Assembly (NCBI GenBank): GCA_965248255.1
Contig: CBDFIW010000004.1
Span: 2,604,001-2,668,000, forward strand
Source: JAKZVK01 sp965248255
Lineage (GTDB): Bacteria > Acidobacteriota > Terriglobia > Bryobacterales > UBA6623
Direction: 5' to 3'
Length of the DNA stretch: 64,000 bases
Below are positions 43,434 to 50,276 of this stretch, piece after piece. How positions within the stretch are numbered: the first letter of the stretch is position 1; each line of letters opens with the position of its first letter. The notes under the pieces were generated by a model. That model had not been told where the DNA came from, did no database searches, and saw only the letters and a program-made list of their open reading frames with translations. The position numbers were made by a program, and so were the translations under genes.

Positions 43434-43684
43434 TGTGGCTGCCGATCGCTTTCCATCAGCACACGCAGCATGGCGTTCATACGGGTTTGGTAGCCCTTGC
43501 CCTTCGACTTGAGCCAATCCAGAACGTCCGTGTCCAGGCGCACATAGACCCCTTTCTTCGGCTGCGGCATCTGGAGCTGGGCACGCCGCCAGAAGCTTTC
43601 ATCAGCTTCCGGGATGTCCGAATAGTCGATGCCCTCGTCCCTGATCGCCTCAATTTCCTTGAGCCGCTTCTTGGAGATGCTCAT
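43430..43684 (-). CDS. brnA: BrnA-type antitoxin
   Basis: An 84-residue protein. The N-terminal part contains IPEADESFWRRAQLQMPQ, followed by the ribbon-helix-helix region KKGVYVRLDTDVLDWLKSKG and YQTRMNAMLRVLMES, the typical BrnA (COG3514) layout in which the C-terminus binds DNA as a dimer. Its start lies 35 bases inside the end of brnT, indicating translational coupling. BrnA neutralises BrnT and represses the operon; the inverted repeat at 43980-44002 is the likely operator. Confidence 0.88.
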   Translation of the reverse strand: MSISKKRLKEIEAIRDEGIDYSDIPEADESFWRRAQLQMPQPKKGVYVRLDTDVLDWLKSKGKGYQTRMNAMLRVLMESDRQPQ

Positions 43685-43945
43685 AGTACGCCTGCCTTTC
43701 TTTTCGGCTGGCCTTGCGGGCAGAAATCAACCGGATGCGCCCATGGCGGCTGGTGTGAACCACGACGACGACCAACGTGCCAAGTTGCCCGTAGCTGATA
43801 AACCGCTCCTCGCCGTAATCCTGACGATCATCGGGAGCGGTGAGCACTGGGCCGTCGAAAATGACGCTGGCCTCCTCAAAACTGATGCCATGCTTTGGAG
43901 GTTGGCGCGATCCTTCTCCTCGTCCCATTCAAACTGTGGCAGCAT
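43650..43945 (-). pseudogene. brnT: BrnT-type toxin gene with a one-base deletion
   Basis: Start ATG 43945 encodes MLPQFEWDEEKDRANLQ, the BrnT N-terminus, but the frame then leaves the family sequence. The correct continuation KHGISFEEASVIFDGPV, GEERFISYG and RIRLISARKASRKERQAYYE is one frame away. Adding one A to the AAA at 43894-43896 restores it (98 residues, normal BrnT length). An ATG at 43928 is in frame with the second part and could give a product lacking the FEWD motif. BrnT is an RNase-type toxin; as sequenced it is probably inactive, or the missing A is an error. Confidence 0.82.
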
Positions 43946-43979
43946 CGGTTCATTGTCGTCATCGTGATCCGCGCTACTC

Positions 43980-44010
43980 TATATATACACTTCGTATATA
44001 TACATGTCAA
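43980..44010 (-). promoter_or_regulatory. Promoter and palindromic operator of the brnT-brnA operon
   Basis: On the minus strand TTGACA (44005-44010), a 17-base spacer and TATATA (43982-43987) form a good sigma-70-type promoter 37 bases upstream of the brnT ATG. A perfect 9-bp inverted repeat, TATATATAC-acttc-GTATATATA (43980-44002 on the plus strand), covers the spacer and -10 element. It is the expected place for BrnA to bind and autorepress. This AT-rich island is striking in a GC-rich neighbourhood. Confidence 0.78.
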
Positions 44011-44069
44011 CAGGGCCGCCCTTTCCTACAGAACCCTCTTGCCCTCCCTCCAAAAGAGACCCTACGTTT

Positions 44070-45434
44070 CTAACCCGCCAACTGCCGCAACACCGAGTAG
44101 CCCATCATCACCGCCATCAGGGCCGAGGTGACCCACAGCGCCAGCGTCAGCCACCCCTTGGGGACGATCGCGCTCGGCAGGTGCCGGTATCGCAGATAGA
44201 CAGTCGAGAACGCGAGCATCGGCAGCATCGTGGCCTCCACCACGCCGGCCATCTTGACCATCATCACTGGCTCCTGAAAGAACATGTAGTACAACGACGG
44301 CACAATCAGCAGCACCACCACAAACCATCGCGTATAGCGCACCCGCAGTCGGTAGTCGCGCCGATCGTAGACGCCCACGATGCCAAGCCAGTCGGCCAGC
44401 ATGCGGCTGCGTGCCGCCGTGCCCGCGAAGACCGTCGAGTAAAGCACGGCCGCCGCACCGGCCAGAAACAGATACCTCGACCACTCGCCGAGCGTTTGCG
44501 TGTACATGTTGGAGAGGGTCTCGACCATTTCCGTGCCCTGCGGCGCGACACCCATGCTGTGCAGCACTCCTGCACCAAGCAGGTAGAAGGCGACCGTAGC
44601 GAAGGTATAGATGGCCATCGAGCTGACCACATCCACGCCCATCACCCGAATCCATCCCAGCGCTCGGCGCCGCCACGCGGGTGTGTCGTCCCGCGGCCCG
44701 GTGAATCGGGCGTATCCCTTTTCAAGGCACCAGTAGGGATAAATCCCCAGCTCACTCGCACCCACGCCCGTCACGCCAAACACAGCTACAGCGGTGAAGA
44801 ATCCGCCCTGGGGCGGCCGGAATGACAGGCCTTCGACCACCGCGGCCCACGAAAAGTACTGTGGGCTCTCAAGGAGTACAAACGCCGCGCCGACGGTCAT
44901 CAACGTGAAGCCCGCCACCATGCCCATCGCAACCTTCTCGATCAACCCGTAGCGCCCCACCAACAGCAGGACGGCCGTCCCTAGGTTGACGATCCAGACC
45001 CAGGCCATGATCGGCACGGCGGGGACGATCTTGTGAAGGACTTCAGCGATGCCACCGAGCATTGCTCCCACCGCAACCAACGCCAGTGCGAGCGAAAGGA
45101 ACCACGCCCACACGACCCAGCCGGCCCGCAGCCGAGGCCCCGGGACGCGGTCGAAGGCTTCAAGGGCCGTCTCGCCGGTCCCGATCGTATAGCGGCCGAG
45201 TTCGTTTTGCACGACGATCTTGATGGTGCAGCTCACCAGGATCAGCCACAGCAGCGTGTACCCGTTCTCAGCCCCAAGTACGGTCGTAGCGATCAGCTCA
45301 CCCGAACCGACGATCGTGCTGGCGAGGATGATGCCTGGGCCGATGCGCCGTGCAATCGCGGACCAACCGGTCGGCGGGTCTTCAACACTGTCCGGGTGCA
45401 ATCGGTAGGGGTCGTCCGTCGGACGTTCCGGCAT
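44070..45434 (-). CDS. Nramp-family divalent metal transporter
   Basis: A 454-residue polytopic inner-membrane protein with about eleven hydrophobic segments. The N-terminal IGPGIILASTIVGSGELIAT corresponds to Nramp helix 1, but the classical metal-binding DPGN is replaced by STIVGSGE, as in the divergent Nramp-related group of Acidobacteriota and Planctomycetota. Helix 6-type motif FGVTGVGASELGIYPYW is present. Loss of the metal-binding Asp and Asn makes the transported ion uncertain. It lies upstream of brnT on the same strand with its own gap of about 120 bases. Confidence 0.8.
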   Translation of the reverse strand: MPERPTDDPYRLHPDSVEDPPTGWSAIARRIGPGIILASTIVGSGELIATTVLGAENGYTLLWLILVSCTIKIVVQNELGRYTIGTGETALEAFDRVPGPRLRAGWVVWAWFLSLALALVAVGAMLGGIAEVLHKIVPAVPIMAWVWIVNLGTAVLLLVGRYGLIEKVAMGMVAGFTLMTVGAAFVLLESPQYFSWAAVVEGLSFRPPQGGFFTAVAVFGVTGVGASELGIYPYWCLEKGYARFTGPRDDTPAWRRRALGWIRVMGVDVVSSMAIYTFATVAFYLLGAGVLHSMGVAPQGTEMVETLSNMYTQTLGEWSRYLFLAGAAAVLYSTVFAGTAARSRMLADWLGIVGVYDRRDYRLRVRYTRWFVVVLLIVPSLYYMFFQEPVMMVKMAGVVEATMLPMLAFSTVYLRYRHLPSAIVPKGWLTLALWVTSALMAVMMGYSVLRQLAG

Positions 45435-45672
45435 CAGCGCATCCTACTGTAGGGGTGCGGCGGGCTGCAAGTGGTGAGCTCGACGAGCGCAGGCTATTGA
45501 GAAACCTGAGCGTTTGTACCTACAGAGTGATTCTTGTCAACTCTGGCAGCGAATCCGCCGCGGCGGCGCAGACCGTTGAAACCGAGCCGTGACGGTAAGG
45601 GAGCGGTTTTCTCAAGGCCCTGATCTCTTCACGGCACGACCGAGCAACTCATTTGGTTCCGGCTCGTCCGCG

Positions 45673-46503
45673 TCAAGACGCGGCCTTCTTGGGTGGAGCC
45701 GCTGAAACGCCCGACAGCCCGCCGTTCACCTGCAGCACCTCGCCGGTAATCCACGAGGCCGCCGGACTGCACAGGAACGATACCGCCTGAGCGATATCCA
45801 GCGCTTCTCCCCAGCGGCCCAGAGGAATCGCTTTGCGGACACGGTCCACCATCTCGTCCTCGCCTACGCCGAGGGTGACCGACCGCTGTGTCATGACCTT
45901 CTTGTTGAAATCCGTGTACACCGGGCCCGGACTCACCGCGTTGACACGAACGCCGTAGGGCGCCAGTTCCATCGCCAAGGTCTTCGTCAAACTGACAACC
46001 GCCGCTTTCGCGGCGTTATACGATGCAACCAACGCCGCCGGGCTGTGGGCGTTGATCGATGCCAGGTTCACGATCGCGCCGGACTCCTGCCGTTCCATCA
46101 CCCGGCCCGCGGCCCTGCAGGTATAGAACGTTCCCGTCAAGTTGACCCTGATGACGCGCTCCCACTCCTCATCGCTGACCTCGATCGTGGGTTGGACGTC
46201 TTGGCCTAACCCGGCGCTGTTCACCAGCAGGTCGACTTGCCCGCGTTCGGAAACCAGGGACTCGAAGAAGGCGTCCGCTACGGCGCTGTCGGTCACGTCG
46301 AGACGTCTAGCGTGCGTGCGCAAGTCTTGCGCCACCAGCCGATCGGAGGCCGCCCGGGCCTTCTCGAATTGCAGGTCAGTCAGGAAGACTTCGGCGCCAT
46401 CCGCCGCCAGTTGCTCGGCAATCCCGAGCCCGAGCCCTTGGGCCGCCCCCGTCACGACCGCGATTCGGCCTTCCAGACTACGTGCTTCGTTGCTGCTATT
46501 CAC
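45673..46503 (-). CDS. SDR-family oxidoreductase
   Basis: A 276-residue short-chain dehydrogenase. GTG 46503 is chosen as start because GGGAGAAGGGG lies just upstream and the Rossmann motif follows soon after (VVTGAAQGLGLGIAEQL). NSAG is in LLVNSAGLGQ, the catalytic Ser region in VNLASINAHSPAAL, and Tyr/Lys in VASYNAAKAAVVS. The C-terminal GEVLQVNGGLSG is usual. Substrate unknown. It is transcribed in the same direction as def-fmt-argJ, 141 bases after argJ, and is possibly not part of that operon. Confidence 0.87.
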   Translation of the reverse strand: MNSSNEARSLEGRIAVVTGAAQGLGLGIAEQLAADGAEVFLTDLQFEKARAASDRLVAQDLRTHARRLDVTDSAVADAFFESLVSERGQVDLLVNSAGLGQDVQPTIEVSDEEWERVIRVNLTGTFYTCRAAGRVMERQESGAIVNLASINAHSPAALVASYNAAKAAVVSLTKTLAMELAPYGVRVNAVSPGPVYTDFNKKVMTQRSVTLGVGEDEMVDRVRKAIPLGRWGEALDIAQAVSFLCSPAASWITGEVLQVNGGLSGVSAAPPKKAAS

Positions 46504-46644
46504 AGCGATCCCCTTCTCCCAGGCGCCGCCGAGGAAGACACAGCCTAGCAGACCGTTCGGCGCCAAGCTCAAGGCCCTACATTCTTCTTTGCGGCCTTGG
46601 CGGACCTTGGCGTCTTTGCGAGCAACCTAACTCCCACGGCCCCT

Positions 46645-47823
46645 CTACGTTCGGTACTCGGCGTTGATGCGAATGTAGTCTTCGGTCATGTCGCACGTCC
46701 AGAAGCGTGCCTTGCCGGGGCCGCCGCCGCGAATGCGGAAGTGCAATGTGGACTCGTCGGCTTCCATGGTCTTCTGGACTTCAGCCTCGTCAAAATCCGC
46801 ACGATAGCCGCGCCGGCAGACCCGGCAGCCATTGATCGAGACGTCGACTTTGGAGGGATCGAACGCAACACCGCTGGCGCCGGCGGAAGAGAGAATGCGG
46901 CCCCAGTTGGGGTCCGCCCCGGCAAGTGCGGTCTTGACCAGCGGTGAGTTGGCGATGGCCCGCGCGATGGTGTCGGCGCTGCGGTCGTTGGCGGCGCCCT
47001 CGACGTCGATCGTCAGCAGCTTGCGTGCGCCCTCGCCGTCACGGGCAATGGCTATCGCGAGCTGTTCCGCGACATTCGCCAGCACCTGTTCGAAGTCTTC
47101 CCGATTCGACTCGGTGAGCCGAACGCCCGACGCTCCGTTGGCGAGCAGGAACACCGTGTCATTCGTGGATGTGTCGGAATCGACCGAGACACGATTGAAG
47201 CTTCGTGCGACCGCCTTCTTGAGCATTCTGTTCAGCGAAGCCGGGCGCGCGGCGGCATCAGTGAAGAGAAAGCCGAGCATGGTCGCCATCCTCGGCTGGA
47301 TCATCCCGGCGCCCTTCGCCATGCCGGCCAGCCGGATAGGACCCGCGGGGGTGGCGAGGTCGGCGTAAGCCGTCTTGGGCACGGTATCGGTCGTCATGAT
47401 CGACCGGGCGGCGTCATCGAAGCCCTCCGGCGCAAGCGCCTGATAGAGCGTTGGCACCGCCTTCAAGATCAGGCCGCCGTCGAGCGGTTCGCCGATGACG
47501 CCCGTCGAGGCGACCAGGATTTCCTGTGAAAGCGCTCCCAGCGTCTTGGCCACGCCTCGAGCGGTCCGGCGTGCCACGTTCGCCATCGTAGGCGTGGCAC
47601 AATTGGCATTCCCGGCGTTGGCAATGATTGCCCGGCAGCGCCCCCCGGACTTCTCAAGGTGCTTGGCCGACAAAGTCACAGGCGCTGCGCGCACCATGTT
47701 TTGCGTGAAGACCGCCGCGGCGGAGGCCGCCGGCTCCGACACCATCAGGGCTAGATCGAGCTCCGGCTGCTTGCGGATGCCGGCGTAGGTGGCGGCGAAT
47801 TGATAGCCGCGAGGCAGGTTCAC
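46645..47823 (-). CDS. argJ: Glutamate N-acetyltransferase / amino-acid acetyltransferase
   Basis: A 392-residue enzyme of arginine biosynthesis that transfers acetyl from N-acetylornithine to glutamate. It is made as a precursor that cleaves itself before the catalytic Thr. Seen: ANAGNANCATP, IMTTDTVPKTAY, and the self-cleavage site in KGAGMIQPRMATMLGF (cut expected between Ala and Thr). The C-terminal DPNWGRILSSAGASGV and EYRT end are typical. Length is normal. Its start overlaps the fmt stop by 4 bases, so the two are translationally coupled. Confidence 0.93.
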   Translation of the reverse strand: MNLPRGYQFAATYAGIRKQPELDLALMVSEPAASAAAVFTQNMVRAAPVTLSAKHLEKSGGRCRAIIANAGNANCATPTMANVARRTARGVAKTLGALSQEILVASTGVIGEPLDGGLILKAVPTLYQALAPEGFDDAARSIMTTDTVPKTAYADLATPAGPIRLAGMAKGAGMIQPRMATMLGFLFTDAAARPASLNRMLKKAVARSFNRVSVDSDTSTNDTVFLLANGASGVRLTESNREDFEQVLANVAEQLAIAIARDGEGARKLLTIDVEGAANDRSADTIARAIANSPLVKTALAGADPNWGRILSSAGASGVAFDPSKVDVSINGCRVCRRGYRADFDEAEVQKTMEADESTLHFRIRGGGPGKARFWTCDMTEDYIRINAEYRT

Positions 47824-48758
47824 GGCGTCTGTTCTCCCAAGATCTCAGTCTCCCGTGGCTGATGGCCTCGCAGGAAGTCGATGGCGGCTATGCGTTTCTT
47901 GCCTTCCATTTGGACTTCCTCGATCGCCAGAGCCGTCCCGCCGCCGCAGCCGACGCGGACGACGCCCCGCACCGGCAAGATTACGCCAGGGGCCGGCGAC
48001 TCACCCATGAGCGGCCTGGCACGATGTAAGCGCAAACGCTTGCCCCGAAACCAAGTGTACGACCCGGGCCAGGGTGCAAACCCGCGGATACGGTTGAAGA
48101 TCTGTACGGCCGGGAGGCCCCAATCGATTCTACCGTCCTCGCGCTTGAGAAGTGGGGCGTAGGTGGCCTCGTCGTCGTTCTGCTTGCGGCGTGTGATGGT
48201 CCGTTGTTGGAGGCCTAGGAGCGTTTCCATCAGCAACTCGGCGCCCATCGGGGCCAGTCGCGCCGAAAGCTCAACGGCGGTTTCCTCCGGGCCGATCGGA
48301 GTTGCGCGTTCCAGAAGGACATCGCCGGCGTCGAGCCGTTCCTCGATGAGCATGGTTGTCACCCCGGTGGCCGTTTCGCCTAGCGCGATGGCCCAGTTGA
48401 TCGGCGCTGCACCACGGTACTTCGGAAGCAGCGACGCGTGCACGTTGACGCAACCGAGTTGCGGGAGATCGATGACTCTCCGCGGAATAATCTGGCCATA
48501 GCCGACGACGACGAACGCGTCCGCACGCGCTGCTTCGAGGCGTGCGAAGGCCTGCTGTTCTTTGACACGCCGGGGCTGGAAGACGTCGAGGCCAAGCTCG
48601 ATCGCGGTCTCTTTAACGGGCGGCGCGGTCACTCGGCGGCCACGGCCCACGGGCCGGTCGGGCTGCGAGAGTACCGCTACTACGTCATGTCCTACCTGGA
48701 CCAACGCGCGCAGAGTGGGCACGGCAAAGGCAGGCGTGCCCATAAAGACCACGCGCAT
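47820..48758 (-). CDS. fmt: Methionyl-tRNA formyltransferase
   Basis: A 312-residue enzyme that formylates initiator Met-tRNA. Motifs: MRVVFMGTPAFAVPTLRAL at the start, HASLLPKYRGAAPINWAI (10-formyl-THF binding and catalytic region), GETATGVTTMLIEERLDAGD, and the C-terminal tRNA-binding domain (IRGFAPWPGSYTWFRGKRL). It lies 4 bases after def and overlaps argJ by 4, forming a tight operon with the deformylase that removes the group it adds. Confidence 0.95.
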   Translation of the reverse strand: MRVVFMGTPAFAVPTLRALVQVGHDVVAVLSQPDRPVGRGRRVTAPPVKETAIELGLDVFQPRRVKEQQAFARLEAARADAFVVVGYGQIIPRRVIDLPQLGCVNVHASLLPKYRGAAPINWAIALGETATGVTTMLIEERLDAGDVLLERATPIGPEETAVELSARLAPMGAELLMETLLGLQQRTITRRKQNDDEATYAPLLKREDGRIDWGLPAVQIFNRIRGFAPWPGSYTWFRGKRLRLHRARPLMGESPAPGVILPVRGVVRVGCGGGTALAIEEVQMEGKKRIAAIDFLRGHQPRETEILGEQTP

Positions 48759-48762
48759 GGTC

Positions 48763-49281
48763 TCAGTCCCACTCGCCCTTGCGCCGGAGCTTGCGGATCT
48801 TGCGCTTGATGAGTTCCCTTTTGAGCGTGCTCAGATGCTGCAGAAACAGAATGCCGTCGAGGTGATCGTTCTCGTGTAGGATGACGCGAGCCAACAGCTC
48901 CTCGCCTTCGACTTCAAACGACTCGCCCTTGAGGTCCTGTGCGCGAGCCGTCACCTTGAATGCGCGTTTGACGTCCTCGCGGAATCCGGGGATACTCAGG
49001 CAGCCCTCTTCGCCGACCTGATGGCCGTCGGTAGCGACGATCTCGGGGTTGATGAGTACGAGTTTCTCCTCCGGCCGTTCGCCGCAAGAGCAGTCGATGA
49101 TGCTGAGACGCTGCGGCACCGCCACCTGCGGGGCGGCGAGACCCACACCGCCGGCGTCGTACATGGTCTCGAACATGTCGTCAACAAGCTGCTGCAGTTC
49201 GGGGGTGTCGAAGTCCGTTACCGCGTGGCAGGGCGTTTCGAGAACCGGGTCCCCGTACTTGACGATCTTGCGGCGCATCAC
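48763..49281 (-). CDS. def: Peptide deformylase
   Basis: A 172-residue metallohydrolase removing the formyl group from nascent proteins. The three motifs are complete: GVGLAAPQV (motif 1), EGCLSIPG (motif 2, Cys metal ligand) and HENDHLDG (motif 3, two His ligands and the catalytic Glu). First gene of def-fmt-argJ. The 215 bases between it and the divergent 49497 gene presumably hold both promoters. Confidence 0.96.
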   Translation of the reverse strand: MMRRKIVKYGDPVLETPCHAVTDFDTPELQQLVDDMFETMYDAGGVGLAAPQVAVPQRLSIIDCSCGERPEEKLVLINPEIVATDGHQVGEEGCLSIPGFREDVKRAFKVTARAQDLKGESFEVEGEELLARVILHENDHLDGILFLQHLSTLKRELIKRKIRKLRRKGEWD

Positions 49282-49496
49282 TGATTTCTTATTTTAGCGG
49301 CCTGATTCAGGGCGCTCCACGCCGTTGGCGGAACTCCGATCGCCGGGAGCCGGCGGGTGGAAGAGCCACAGATCTGAAAAGCTCGATCCGCGCCAAGAGG
49401 CTTGCCTCACGTCTCTCTCTAGGACACTCCCCTTAAGCCGCCTAGGGTTTCCATCTGATTGTTCCACCCGTCCGAGACGGCGATACTGGGGGGGGC

Positions 49497-50039
49497 ATGC
49501 GCATGTCTTGGTCGAAGTGGTGGCCGCGGGGCCGTCGCAAAGAGGGGACGCGGGCCGCCAACCCGGTCTCACCGCTCTCAGATGGCGAAACAGTGATGCT
49601 CGCCTGGGTTTCGGCGGATGGAGACGCGCACTGCGAGTCGGTGCGGCTCGACAGCCGCGGGGACAGGGAGATTGCAGTCCGACTCGGCCAGACAATCGGA
49701 ACCGACACCCCGGTTTGGCTCATCTCCGCCGACGGGTTCGAGCGGGCCGGCTCAGTGGTTGCCTGCGACGTCCAGCAGGACCGCCTGATCGGCCACATCA
49801 CCCTCCGCGACGCGACACCAGCCGCAAAGTCGCCGCAAGACGCAGCATCCCGTATCCAGTGGGTCGAGCCCGGCGGCGAGAGGGTGGATTGCGCCGCTTC
49901 TCTGGCCGGAACGGGCGAAGGGCGGGTCCGCGTGTCACTGCCCCGGGCGCTGCCCGCCTCGACGGTGGTCCGAATCGCTGCGCTCGAGTATCAGTGTCTC
50001 GCCGCCGCGAAGTCCTGTGAGCCGGAGGGCGAGGGCTGA
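49497..50039 (+). CDS. Hypothetical protein
   Basis: A 180-residue frame, basic at the N-terminus (SWSKWWPRGRRKEGTR), predicted soluble and rich in short beta-type segments (VMLAWVSADGDAHCESVRL, REIAVRLGQTIG, VWLISADGFERAGSVVACD). The shape recalls PilZ-like small beta-barrels, but the PilZ RxxxR and D/NxSxxG motifs are not convincing. The start may be ATG 49497 (MRMSW) or 49503. Divergent from def and convergent with the M1-like gene. I do not recognise a family. Confidence 0.5.
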   Translation: MRMSWSKWWPRGRRKEGTRAANPVSPLSDGETVMLAWVSADGDAHCESVRLDSRGDREIAVRLGQTIGTDTPVWLISADGFERAGSVVACDVQQDRLIGHITLRDATPAAKSPQDAASRIQWVEPGGERVDCAASLAGTGEGRVRVSLPRALPASTVVRIAALEYQCLAAAKSCEPEGEG

Positions 50040-50201
50040 GTGGCGGACGTGGAAGTGATTAGTCCTGCCCTTAGGATGCCCCGTAGCGAAGCTGCTTGAT
50101 CACAGCAGTCTCCAGCAGCAACCGTGCCGGAACGCCAGTGACGGGTTTGAAGCCTGTTATCGCCGCCAAGGCCCCCACCCCTCACGTGTTCAGGACACCG
50201 T

Positions 50202-50249
50202 TTCTATCGACGTACGGTTCTATCGAGGTACCGTCCTATCGAGATACGG
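50202..50249. repeat. Three tandem 16-bp repeats
   Basis: Units TTCTATCGACGTACGG, TTCTATCGAGGTACCG and TCCTATCGAGATACGG stand head to tail with exact 16-bp period, in the 237-base gap between two convergent genes. Twelve of the sixteen positions are the same in all three. It has no spacer structure, so it is not a CRISPR array. Confidence 0.85.
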
Positions 50250-50276
50250 GGGCTTGCTCTCGTCCCTGAAGGCAGG

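Noticed and set aside
49497..50039. PilZ-domain c-di-GMP receptor
   Set aside because: The beta-rich pattern is suggestive, but the RxxxR and D/NxSxxG motifs are not convincingly present; left as hypothetical.
50202..50249. CRISPR-like repeats
   Set aside because: Head-to-tail 16-bp units without spacers.
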